Shown here in pieces: positions 40,535 through 50,309 of a stretch of 64,000 nucleotides of DNA. Each line of letters starts with the position of its first letter. Positions within the stretch are counted from its first letter, which is position 1. The notes beneath the pieces were generated by a model. It ran no database searches and was not told the DNA's origin. It saw only the letters and a list, made by a program, of their open reading frames with translations. The position numbers and the translations under genes were made by a program. The stretch is from Gracilaria vermiculophylla (lineage: Eukaryota; Rhodophyta; Florideophyceae; Gracilariales; Gracilariaceae): contig JAHNZQ020000308.1 in the NCBI GenBank assembly GCA_019155205.2, positions 4,095,858 to 4,159,857 of the forward strand, in the 5' to 3' direction.

Positions 40535-41548
40535 ATGAACATGGCAAGTGTTTTTTGGTATGTAATAGGAGCAGTCTTGGCTGTCTATGGGGTGTTCGCT
40601 TTGGCTCTATTAATAATACTGCCAGCCAAGGTGGCGAAACCACCATGGCATCTTCCTGGGCCGGGAAAGGCTCTGCAGGTCAAAGATATTCCGCCTTCTT
40701 GGCTAGGAGCCACAAATCCAGAGCAACTGAACCTTCCCTTCAAGGATGTTAGTTTTCTCACTCCTGCAGGGCTCTCGCTTAGAGGTTGGTTGATGTCAAA
40801 TGCTAAAAGCTCAGACTGCCACCCATCTACAGTCGCTGTCGTGTGTGTCCATGGTGCCGGGCGTGATCGGCGCGCATTTTTGCGCCATGCGGAATTCCTC
40901 ACGGAAGCCGGCTTCGATGTTCTGTTATTTGACTGCTCAAATCATGGTGCGAGCGATAGTTTCCCCATGTGGCCTCGAGGGCCTTGGCCAGGCCGGGCTG
41001 TATCTCTCGGGAAGCGTGAGTATGTCGATGTCATATCCGCAGTTAGATTTCTGAAAACGCGTGGAGCAGAGCGTGTTGCCGTGCTTGGCACTTCTCAAGG
41101 AGCATCTTCGGCTATCATTGCTGCAGCCAAGTGTCGCGACATAGATGCGTTGGTCCTCGAAAATCCTTTCTCTTCGCCGGAAGTTTTGGTTCGCCACGTT
41201 GTCACGACAATCTTAAAAAAGGTTCCCCTACCATTGTTCGATGTGCTGATGGCGCCATTGCTTTTCCGACTATCGCTTTTCCGAACAGGAAACTTCCCAG
41301 CTACGGAACAAAAGAAAGCTATTGATCACATGTTGCGGGTAACGGTTCCCGTTCTCTTCATCCATGGCACTGCAGACCTTGTAGTACATCATAACGAATC
41401 GGAGATATTGTTCAAGACGGCTGCAACGCAACATAAACAATTATGGCTGGTTGATAATGCACCGCATACACAGTGCTTCAACACCAAGCCCGATGATTTC
41501 CGAACCAGGGTAACTGAATTCTTGCGAACCCATCTCTTCAACAAATAA
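40535..41548 (+). CDS. membrane-anchored alpha/beta hydrolase (ABHD13/BEM46-like)
   Basis: 337 residues. An N-terminal hydrophobic helix (about 5-30) should anchor it in a membrane. The hydrolase domain has VVCVHGAGRDRRAF (oxyanion region), LLFDCSNHGAS, the nucleophile elbow GTSQGA with Ser187, FIHGTADLVV with Asp281, and NAPHTQC with His311. The full triad is present, so an esterase, thioesterase or lipase activity is likely. The single N-terminal helix and size resemble ABHD13/BEM46-type proteins, but substrate specificity cannot be read from the sequence. Confidence 0.85.
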   Translation: MNMASVFWYVIGAVLAVYGVFALALLIILPAKVAKPPWHLPGPGKALQVKDIPPSWLGATNPEQLNLPFKDVSFLTPAGLSLRGWLMSNAKSSDCHPSTVAVVCVHGAGRDRRAFLRHAEFLTEAGFDVLLFDCSNHGASDSFPMWPRGPWPGRAVSLGKREYVDVISAVRFLKTRGAERVAVLGTSQGASSAIIAAAKCRDIDALVLENPFSSPEVLVRHVVTTILKKVPLPLFDVLMAPLLFRLSLFRTGNFPATEQKKAIDHMLRVTVPVLFIHGTADLVVHHNESEILFKTAATQHKQLWLVDNAPHTQCFNTKPDDFRTRVTEFLRTHLFNK

Positions 41549-41693
41549 AGTGATGAAAAAAAAGATGCCATATTCTTTCTCGAAATCGGATAGAACGGCA
41601 ACTTACGGAGGAAGAATCTACCTGATGTCGAATTGTCGCTTTCTCGTATGATACACACGATATCAATGGTACCCAAGAAAGCTTCGACATAGT

Positions 41694-42890
41694 TCAATAG
41701 AAAGCTCCAAGTCTAAATGCAAATTGCGAAAAATTCTCCACCTCAAACGCGGCACGATATTGACGGCGTTGTGAACAAAAGAACATCGCATCGGAAGACA
41801 TTGAGAACATAGTAGGACTCCCGAAAGCAGCAACCTTGCCCCACGGAGCAGTGGCAGATACAGTAACCCCCGAGTTACATGAATGATTGGAAAGCGTGGA
41901 AGTGGTGGTAACCAGAGCGCCTTTGAAAATGTGTGTCATAGTGTGCTCCAGATGAGCACTCTGAGAATCGAGAGAAACCTTTGTGATCGAGCCGCTCTTG
42001 GATAAATGAGATATTCCCACTCTCCGACGCTGAACTTCGAATGATAGTTTAAACGGTTTCCGCAGCAGCTGAACTTCTCCAGGCCCGCTCTTTGGTTCAT
42101 GCTCCCAGCATAGACACGGTGTAGTTTCGCTGCGTTTCCACAGCGGGATCTGAATCTTGGGAGTGATTCGCAGCGGGTTATTGCGCATACGTACTGAGGC
42201 GATATATTGGGCGGCTTCAAGAGAAAAAATAGCGGTCAAACTGCGCTCGTTCCATTTATATTTGAATTCATGATTTAGAAGCAGCTGTCTGTCAGTACTA
42301 TCACTGCCTTGCGTCACCCCAGGTGGAGAGAACATGAATAATTTCCTTAATCTCGGCTTCAAGAACATATTGTTGTTAGCAGGTGGAAAAGAAAATATAC
42401 GTTTAACACAAAGACTTAAATCGATCTTGTTCGATGGACATAGCTTGACACTGACAGAACCATGTTCTGTATCGCTCACATTTGATGAAAGTGAGACGTG
42501 GTCATCAGCGCGATGCAAGCGTAGCAACCAACGCCGTCTATGGTATTTACTTTGCTTTCCAGAATCCGCGCTCTGCAAGGGGGATGATGAAGTTGTTGAA
42601 AAATGGATGGATTGAGCGGTTGTTGATTGTGGTATTCTTCGTCGCTTGGCGGACTTTTTGAGTTCAACTGTTCCATTCCCAGTGTTTCTTTTACACACGG
42701 ATGCCGTTATTGACGAGCGTTGTCCCAAGCGCGTTTTCACATCCAGAAATATCGGAAGAGGACCAGAGGCGCGCGGCAGTGGCATGGGAGCAGTTTTGAT
42801 GCGAGTGTGGAGCCGGGGCAAAACACATCGTTCACCCGGGCAGCAGGGGATGAACGTGGATGTCAAGAGAAAATCGGAAAGCAGAGACAT
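41694..42890 (-). CDS. unknown protein, 398 residues
   Basis: ATG at 42890. The first 110 residues are Arg/Ser/Thr-rich, with a hydroxylated basic stretch that could act as a plastid or mitochondrial targeting peptide. The remainder alternates polar and hydrophobic residues (for example LTAIFSLEAAQYIASVRM and RPFKLSFEVQRRRVGI-like segments). It ends in FAFRLGAFY, suggesting a beta-rich, possibly barrel-like domain; this is speculative. There is no membrane helix. No known family was recognised. It is convergent with the hydrolase gene, with about 145 bases between. Confidence 0.62.
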   Translation of the reverse strand: MSLLSDFLLTSTFIPCCPGERCVLPRLHTRIKTAPMPLPRASGPLPIFLDVKTRLGQRSSITASVCKRNTGNGTVELKKSAKRRRIPQSTTAQSIHFSTTSSSPLQSADSGKQSKYHRRRWLLRLHRADDHVSLSSNVSDTEHGSVSVKLCPSNKIDLSLCVKRIFSFPPANNNMFLKPRLRKLFMFSPPGVTQGSDSTDRQLLLNHEFKYKWNERSLTAIFSLEAAQYIASVRMRNNPLRITPKIQIPLWKRSETTPCLCWEHEPKSGPGEVQLLRKPFKLSFEVQRRRVGISHLSKSGSITKVSLDSQSAHLEHTMTHIFKGALVTTTSTLSNHSCNSGVTVSATAPWGKVAAFGSPTMFSMSSDAMFFCSQRRQYRAAFEVENFSQFAFRLGAFY

Positions 42891-43677
42891 TTCTAAAAGC
42901 TGTAAAAGTTTGAAGTGCTTTTGAGACGGTCGATTGGTTTGTGAGGAGAAACATCAATCGCTGATGACGAAAGCAAGGAGCAAAGTATACTACGAAGAGG
43001 GCACAATTTCCAGTGCTGGCGGCTCAGGGTTTCATCCAAGCTGCGGATTACTTCATTAAGCCAAAAATCTGTTTGAGTTCCTTGGATGCTGCCGGTGGGA
43101 AAAGAACAAGGTAACGTGTTGGGATACAATGCAGCGCGGCCCGGATCCGTGGCAGTGGGATAGATCTATCTAACTAGAAGGCGTGCCCATGGGTGAGCGC
43201 TTGGCGGAATTTCTTCTTCGACGGATGCATGCATGAGGTGAGAACAGCCAATCACGGCACGTGATGGATACCGGACACAGCACGCGACTCTGCACATGTA
43301 TGTACGTGGCAGCGATAATCTGTTTGGGTTTTCGAGCACAAAATTCGAAACTCATCGGAAGGCAACAGACTGACAAGGGTCACCAAGCGACGGTTGACTT
43401 GTATTCAGCCTGGCGAAGGGCGGTCTGTCGTGCTTTGTGCCGCGACACTCGTCGGGCGGCTGTGCATTATTTTCCAGTACCAATGGTACCCTTTGTACAA
43501 TCAGAAAGCTGCAAACCTGAAAAATAAAGCAACCTTTCGGGGTCCCCACGGCGGTGACGAGATCGACCACCGAGATACCATTTAACGTAGACATGCGCAC
43601 ATCGCCTCCATACGGCCGCAATCTTACAGGGTTTGTACTTCTGTAAGCCACAGGTATCCGATTTGGCGCTCTTTTTC

Positions 43678-43708
<31 letters not shown>

Positions 43709-44033
43709 GCGCACCCGACCTCTTCCGCCAGGCGTCACACTCGAGCGCGCCAAAAAAACCATGAAAGAAATAACTGAAAAAGTGGAATCTATACGGAGCC
43801 CCGCGATTTGCACTCAACTTCGCAACACCACGCCAACCAGAGAACCTCATCATACTCGCGACCCCGGCGCATACATAAATTGTGTATCTTTCTCTTCCGG
43901 GCTCAACCAGCGGAATCGTTCCCTCTGGCGTGCCCAAACCAGTGCCATAAATCGAGTCGTTCTGTCTAGCAATTATCAAAAGCAGCGTGCCCGACTACTA
44001 CGCCGCTCTAAAACTCTCGCAGTTCGCAGGAAA
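42891..44033. other. intergenic with a 29-base poly-A tract
   Basis: Upstream of both the unknown minus gene and the AT-hook gene. It includes an uninterrupted A run at 43678-43706. The frame is open from an ATG at 43761 into the AT-hook gene, but its first 91 codons look non-coding. Short frames elsewhere lack motifs. Confidence 0.45.
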
Positions 44034-45356
44034 ATGGGTTTCCTAGGATTCGATTTGGTTTACGAGCTTCAAGTGGAGCTTGGGTGGGAGAAGGAATTTG
44101 CCACAGCTGCTCGCAAGGAATATTTGAGGTATTTGGAGCTTCGAGCAAAGGCCCAGGACCATCGAGCATGCAAGTTGACCCCCAGCAGAGTGATTGCCAT
44201 CGTATGGAATTTGCATCGCCAGTGGACCGTAGACTATGAAAACACCTGTGCCGCTCTAGGAGGTTACATACATCACTACCCCCCTGCCATGCGCTTGGGG
44301 CTTCCCAGCGAGCAGACATATGCCAACACTGTCGAGATGTACAAAACCCACTTCAATGAGAACCCCCCTGATGCGTACTGGGGACTCCCCATATGTTCCA
44401 CCAAACCTTCGTCTTCGAACGTTGACTACCTTAGCCCTCTCAAAGTAGCTGATCGCACGGATGCACTAATACAGCCTGGAACCAAGTTGAAGAGGCGGTC
44501 TCAAGCCGTTGGCAGCAGCCGTGTGCTTGCGCCTGCAATGGCTCGAACCATCGATGCTACCAATCCCACTGCTAGTGTCGCCATGGGTCACACCAAATCG
44601 GAGCCCAAATCGCCAACGTCAAAGCGAACATCCGGAACAATTCGTGTTCGACAAGGATATGTGCTCCGTCCGATGCCTCCTGGAGAGAAACGGAAAAGGG
44701 GTCGTCCAAGCATGTCCGAGTATATTCCTGCAGCTCAGGCCACCTCGCAGTTGCAAGATTATGTTGGAAATGCGACACCGTTGGAAGGACCAATAAAACC
44801 TGCAACCTCCGGGGCTGTGTCTGTGCCAGGCCGTGGAAGTGCTGCCATGCTGAAAAGCCGACGTCAGCAAGGTAAACCGCTCGACGCTAAAGATGTCAAC
44901 GTCAACGGTCGTACCGCGAGCGACGTTCCGGCTGCGGCGGCTATGTTCAAAAGACCAAGAGGACGCCCTCGTAAGGATGGATCATGGCCTGTTCCACGCA
45001 CCCGCCCAGGACCGGTCATGAAGCAAAAAATTGAGCCGATCACCTCTGCCGACGCACAAATGTCAACTGAGTCAGATCAGCCGCCCACCAGTGCTCAGCC
45101 CATTGCTGTGCAGGACAGCACAGATCAGACCCCTAAGGGCACCTCTGGTGATGAAGCGGGAAAAGGTGAGGAAATGGCGCAGAGGGTGGCCACTGGCTCA
45201 GGAGACAACGAGATGATTGACGTCAGTGAAAATGCTCAAAAGAAGGAGCTTGTGTCAACACCACAGAGTTCTCCCACTCACTTAGTTCCGCAAGCCACGA
45301 TGCCAGCTGCTGCCCCCCAACCAATGGAAACCGATAAGGGTCCCACTGCGGTGTGA
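44034..45356 (+). CDS. AT-hook protein with a GRDP-like N-terminal domain
   Basis: 440 residues from the ATG at 44034. An in-frame ATG at 43761 would add 91 less convincing residues. The N-terminal 120 residues form a helical domain (FDLVYELQVELGWEKEFATA; EYLRYLELRAKA; VWNLHRQWTVDYENTC; GYIHHYPP). Its spacing resembles the domain of glycine-rich domain proteins (DUF1399), where a Trp-x-x-His block precedes a Tyr/Cys block. The rest is Pro/Ser/Thr-rich and basic, with two AT-hook cores: KRGRPS around G223-P225 and RPRGRPRK around G310-R313. AT-hooks bind the minor groove of AT-rich DNA, so a chromatin role is likely. The tail is acidic and Ser/Thr-rich. The pairing of these two parts is not one I know. 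Confidence 0.72.
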   Translation: MGFLGFDLVYELQVELGWEKEFATAARKEYLRYLELRAKAQDHRACKLTPSRVIAIVWNLHRQWTVDYENTCAALGGYIHHYPPAMRLGLPSEQTYANTVEMYKTHFNENPPDAYWGLPICSTKPSSSNVDYLSPLKVADRTDALIQPGTKLKRRSQAVGSSRVLAPAMARTIDATNPTASVAMGHTKSEPKSPTSKRTSGTIRVRQGYVLRPMPPGEKRKRGRPSMSEYIPAAQATSQLQDYVGNATPLEGPIKPATSGAVSVPGRGSAAMLKSRRQQGKPLDAKDVNVNGRTASDVPAAAAMFKRPRGRPRKDGSWPVPRTRPGPVMKQKIEPITSADAQMSTESDQPPTSAQPIAVQDSTDQTPKGTSGDEAGKGEEMAQRVATGSGDNEMIDVSENAQKKELVSTPQSSPTHLVPQATMPAAAPQPMETDKGPTAV

Positions 45357-46439
45357 TGGTTCTTGTTAATCGCAGATGTGCCTGCGCTTGACATCCTAAG
45401 GCATCAGCTGTTGTGACTACAGTGCCGTGTCCAGTCTTTTTTTCTGGGCTCATGCTGCTTTTCCTTTTGGCCTTATGACCTTCCGAAAGTTTGTTCATTT
45501 GGGTAATGACTACATTTTCGAACCAGGAATGAAATTAAGACAAGTCTATGTTTTTTTTTCTTGCATGTGTCAAACCTTTTAGCTCTGCCCCAGAATTAAT
45601 ATATCCTGTTTTTTATGCCCAGCTTCTAATACCCACCTGAAGTTGGTGTGATCAGGACGTACTTAAAAGGTTTTGATGGATTTAATTATACACCATATGT
45701 GTTACAGCCTTTTCATTTCCAATCGCGATAGCACTTGCACGAATATCCCTCGAAAGTATGAACTAAGCTGGGCATACCTGCCAGCCGTTTCCGTCGTACC
45801 TGGGCGCCTCTAGGCGGTATAAATAAAACGTACATGACCGCGTCCAGCGTATACACAGAACATAACTCATCCTCGCCTTCGGAAAAATTTCCTGCGCAGA
45901 AATTCCACTTCAAAGGCCTTCTATTGCATGTTCGAAAGTCGGTGTGCGGTTGCTGTGCCATTTATGTAAATCAGTATCAGCACCTATAGATGTGTCTGAA
46001 AAGACTAGTTTCAAGACAATTGTGTATCGCATCTCTGATGTTTTTTTGTCTAGTAGCTTTCATACCAATGTATTTGAAAATGTGGGGAAACCATCTGATT
46101 ATGTGCCGGCCTTGGGCGAAGGATCCGTTCCTGCACAGCTCATTGCTTTCACAGAATGATATTACTATTTCTGCGTTGAGAGGGTTAGTTCAAATGTTGC
46201 GCTCAAAGTGGACAGCCGGATTCGTGAAAAGGAAAAATTCCTGTCCACAATCATGATACAGTTACCGAAAAAACCATACCCTACTCAGAACCACTCATTA
46301 TCGCCCCGCACCTCAGGGGATATGAGCGCTCAGATTCGCTTCCAAATCCTCGGAAATCAGGTTTTCTTCACGAAGGACTGCGAAGGGCACCCGTGCCGTT
46401 TGCGGGCTAAGCACTAAGTGCCAATTGCCATACTCTATC
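45357..46439. other. intergenic, AT-rich, no supported gene
   Basis: About 1.1 kb. An 82-codon minus frame (45713-45961, ATG start) is the only candidate, with no family or motif. The stretch 45540-45700 is AT-rich and fits 3' UTR or terminator sequence of the AT-hook gene. Confidence 0.45.
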
Positions 46440-47303
46440 ATGGTCGCCTTCGTTTCAGTTCCTTTCATATCCTCTCGAGGAAGATTTTCTCAACGCTCGC
46501 AATGTTTTCTGTCGTCAAGGCCCACGACGCTGCGAGCCCGTCGCCAGTGGTCTATGAACAACGCGTCCGAAGAAACATCCAAGCAAACAAACCCGGAACC
46601 ATCTTCAACTCCCACTGAACCCGAAATTCCCAAAGAACCTTACCCTGGATATTTCGCTGATATGAAAAGAATGGGGCTTTCTGAAGAAGAGGCGTACGCT
46701 CAGGCGCGGAAGGCCGAGAAGCAAAGTAATCCTGTCAAGAGTGACAAAGTTGGAGGCGCCAAGAACCTCTTCAAGCCTGACGGTACCCCTTATGCTCCCT
46801 GGATGGCCGTTTCTGCTGAATATGATGCATCCGTTATAAAGAAACGCACAGACGCCGTTGGGAAGCTGGCTGCGGATCCACAGAGTGGGGAACTGAGTGG
46901 TGCTGGGCTTTCATGGAAGATGCTTGGCGACGAGTTGGAGTTGAAATGGGCTACTGGCTCTGAGGAGGGAAACAAAGGCTTTGTTGTGTACAGAAGGGCT
47001 GGAAAATCAGATTCGTGGCAGAAGCTATCAGACTATCGCGATAAACCCGCAGAACTAGCCTCAAAGGGACCTGATGGAGGTAAATACAGTTTTCTTGTTT
47101 CGGACATACAACCCGGAACTTGGGTTTACCGGGTTTCTGATGTGGATGAGAATGACAACGTCTCTGATCTGTCTCAAGTTCTCGTGGAAATCGAATCAGC
47201 CGAAGACACGCGCATTCAAAAGATAGCTCTCGCTGCGCTTTTGGCCATTCTTGCATTGGCGGCCTTTATCGGCCTATCGCTCGACCCCATGTCGAGTACT
47301 TGA
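46440..47303 (+). CDS. plastid-targeted single-pass membrane protein, FN3-like fold
   Basis: 287 residues from the ATG at 46440; a TTG upstream is not used. The N-terminus (about 1-40) is basic, Ser- and Phe-rich and typical of a plastid transit peptide (SRGRFSQRSQCFLSSRPT). A Pro/Glu-rich linker follows, then a helical stretch (YFADMKRMGLSEEEAYAQARKAEK). A region with fibronectin-III-like spacing runs from about 140 to 245 (LSWKMLGDELELKWATGS; GNKGFVVYRRAG; YSFLVSDIQPGTWVYRVSDVDENDN). A C-terminal membrane helix lies near 258-278 (KIALAALLAILALAAFIGLSL), with a short tail. No named family; the topology suggests attachment to a plastid or thylakoid membrane. Confidence 0.7.
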   Translation: MVAFVSVPFISSRGRFSQRSQCFLSSRPTTLRARRQWSMNNASEETSKQTNPEPSSTPTEPEIPKEPYPGYFADMKRMGLSEEEAYAQARKAEKQSNPVKSDKVGGAKNLFKPDGTPYAPWMAVSAEYDASVIKKRTDAVGKLAADPQSGELSGAGLSWKMLGDELELKWATGSEEGNKGFVVYRRAGKSDSWQKLSDYRDKPAELASKGPDGGKYSFLVSDIQPGTWVYRVSDVDENDNVSDLSQVLVEIESAEDTRIQKIALAALLAILALAAFIGLSLDPMSST

Positions 47304-47462
47304 TAAATGTAGTCTAAACCGAGACTTTATCTGAAACTTGCGTTGTTCACCCAGGACCTGAGCTTCCTATAATGCCTTCGAAAATGAATACCTCAGCAGA
47401 CCAAACACGCAAAGGTTTCCGCGCACATACATTTGAGTTTCGCCTAAACTCAAGACAACAGG

Positions 47463-47879
47463 TTAACATCCGAAAGTCACGTGGGAACTCATAACCGTAC
47501 CGTCGTCCATTACGCACCGTATTTCTGCAGGGTTGGGATAGTCCACCCAGGGGATAATGTTCTGGTTGTAATTTCCGGCTATGAAGAATGGGAGGTGGTA
47601 CTCGGTTCGTACATAATCCCAGTTGACTGTAAACTTGCCGAAGCGTGCCCAAAATCCAGGTTCACAAAGGATGGAAAACCCTCCTGGGAATGATTCTGGA
47701 CAAATGTTTGCTCTATGCTCGAGGATTTGCACCATTTTAGGACTTCCTGAAACAGAAACAGCAGCCAAGAACGGGAAGCGAAGTAAATTTGACTTGAAGG
47801 GGGTCGCCACGATATATTGCGAATGACAAGCTAAGGCTGTTAATACTAACACATACTTGGCAAATGTCTGGCGGAACAT
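47463..47879 (-). CDS. small secreted protein, 138 residues
   Basis: ATG at 47879; the frame extends upstream only from a TTG. The first 23 residues are a clear signal peptide (MFRQTFAKYVLVLTALACHS). The mature part has four cysteines after the leader, consistent with secretion (CPESFPGGFSILCEPG, then IRCVMDDG and the terminal Cys). A distinctive central block reads FGKFTVNWDYVRTEYHLPFFI followed by PWVDYPNPAEI. I do not recognise a family; it looks like a compact beta-rich extracellular domain. It is convergent with the preceding gene, with about 160 bases between. Confidence 0.6.
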   Translation of the reverse strand: MFRQTFAKYVLVLTALACHSQYIVATPFKSNLLRFPFLAAVSVSGSPKMVQILEHRANICPESFPGGFSILCEPGFWARFGKFTVNWDYVRTEYHLPFFIAGNYNQNIIPWVDYPNPAEIRCVMDDGTVMSSHVTFGC

Positions 47880-50309
47880 TGTGTCTTGGGGCTTGGGTTT
47901 GAAGAAAGAAGAACGCTGTCGTTGTCGGGTGCGATTAGCAGTCCATGAGTGATAAGCGAGCCCAACGAAACCATTTGTACGCCATGTCCACCTCGCAAGA
48001 TATGAGTTCGAGTACAAATGTAGCTGTGAAGCTCATTGGCATACAGTCACGATTGGGCACAATAACGTTTTTATGAGTAAGGCATGCTGGAGACATAGCA
48101 TTTCAAGGATATACGCCATGAAACGTTTTGGTCTCTTTTGCTCGTTTTGCGAATCAATGATCAGCGGAAGAGTACGTAGCAAACTCGCTTTCATTCCCCT
48201 TATATTGGCCCTTTATGCTCAGAATGAAGGCAATTCTTAATCGATAGGGAAAGAGAGCTTCGTGAATATGAATATGATGGTTATGTGGTGTATACGTATA
48301 TCATTCCAGTTTAATGGAGTTTTTGAAGGCCAAGGGCTCCGGAAGAAGATTGAGCCTTTACCCCAACATATGACATGTATTTGTGATCAACTGGATTACG
48401 TTTGCACGTCGGAGCTTAGGGGCGAGTCTCATCTTAGACGAAAAGTTTGAATGGGGCCCAATACGCTTTCGTTCTCGATTCCTCGCTTGCCTCCATAATG
48501 GCGCAGACGCGCGTTTACGGAGATACGTAACCCTATGGTACGCTCTGCGATGACAAGGTACAGAACAGACGGACGTTTCAGGTGCATGTACGAAAGGTAC
48601 AGTTGTACAGGTGCCCACTGTAATGTCCGTTTCTGGGCCAATAATGAAAGCGCCAAGCAGCTCAAGGTCTTAGTGCTGCCGTGCGGAATATGCCACTCGG
48701 AGTTGGACCTCCGAAGCACGCTTCTCGCCAAATCTGACACTGAGAGATTGCGTCCAAGATCCAACCGAGTTTGAATAAGGTCGCTGAGGCGGCTTGAGTT
48801 GCAGCCCCAAACAATATCGCTATCTATTGCACTTGCGCTCTGCAGATACCTTCGATTCTGTTGCATTGTCGATCTCACAGGAGTTCCGAACACGAACTTA
48901 AAGGACTGCTTCATCGCTCTTTGTTCGCCGGAGACACAACATGGTGGCGTATGCTACGGCACTGTACAGGTGATAGTGGATCAGACGATGGACTCGGTAG
49001 CTATAATAATAGTAGACGACTTGTTGTGCAAACTGACCGAGCGGAAGAGTCTGTGCATCGCCTCACCAAGTTGTCATACTACAGAGCGCTACGATTTGCT
49101 CATCGTTTTGGTGACAGTATTTGGTGCTTTGGATTGGCATTTATGGCGATCTTTATTGCGTGCCAAGAATCTGATAGCCAGGTGAATCATCTTGCAATTT
49201 TTGCATGCACCCTCTGTCGCTTTGGCAAAAAGAAGTGTACATCAAGTGAATAATTGTCAAGTATTCGCGCAACTTCACTTGCATGATACTTTTACAACCA
49301 CAAGCGCAAAGTGGAAGTTAGTACAAACCGACGCGGTTGGCTGAGTTGTGTCTTGCGTCGCCCAAATAAGCCCGTGCGGTGCTCATGTGATAGCAAATTA
49401 AAGGAAAAGAGTAGGTTGGGGCTTCAGTGGTGAAAAAAGGTATCATAAGAACGTTCCGAGGAGTTGTTGGGAAGACGTCGAAGACGGTGGGATGCGGTAC
49501 AGATGACACTGACAAAGGCGAAACGAAAACTCGGCTTTGTTGCACCTCAACACATATTTTTTTTGATCTTCGACCCGCTTGAATCCCGATAGTCGACAGC
49601 CATCAAATCTGGATGCCGATATAGATATCCAAAAACCAAATTCCCACAAAATCCGGACAATTAAACACGTTTGTCTTACAAAATAGATGCTCAGCAAATT
49701 CTGTTTTAAACACCAACACGATCTACGAATTGCGTCCTATTATTTTAAGCAATTCTTCAACCGCGAGATGATTGATTTCTTTTCCATTGGTTTTCATATC
49801 AAGGGCGACTGATTCTAACTGTCTAGCGATGATGTTGAAAGCAGCTGAGGTTCAAGCCATTGCTCAAGGCGTGGTTTCCAGTCTTCGACGACACACATCT
49901 CGTGTTCATGAGTTACTCTGAGAGCCGAATGAAGATGGGGGACATAGACAAGTGATAACTCTGTACCAGTCAAGCGTTTCCGAACGAAATCGTCGATTCA
50001 ACGTGTTTCTTTTCTTCCACATCGGCCACTGCAACGGAGGACTTAGAATTGCGAAGATATTAGTCAGTCATACATCAACGTAACTCTGTGAAGGTGTACT
50101 TCGACTTTACAAGCTATCATGCCTACATCTAATTCGCGTCAAAAGGACACATATTTATGGGTGCTGAAACGTTTTCCACTGAACCACCATCGGTTCAGGT
50201 GCGAAAACTAGACAGACGCGGGGGATCGGAGCAGTCACGTGTTGTAGTCAAAGACCATTCGGAGTAGATATCACCCTTTGTAAAGAACGAGAAGCTTGCT
50301 GTTTGGTGC
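47880..50309. other. gene-poor stretch, no confident gene
   Basis: 2.4 kb. The best candidate is a 161-codon minus frame from an ATG at 48914 to 48429, without motifs and within the length expected by chance. Overlapping plus frames at 48799-49253 are equally unsupported. The sequence is otherwise of average composition, with no repeat seen. Confidence 0.45.

Noticed and set aside
43467..43979. 170-codon minus frame with a Phe run
   Set aside because: The Phe run is the poly-A tract read in reverse, and nothing else supports a gene.
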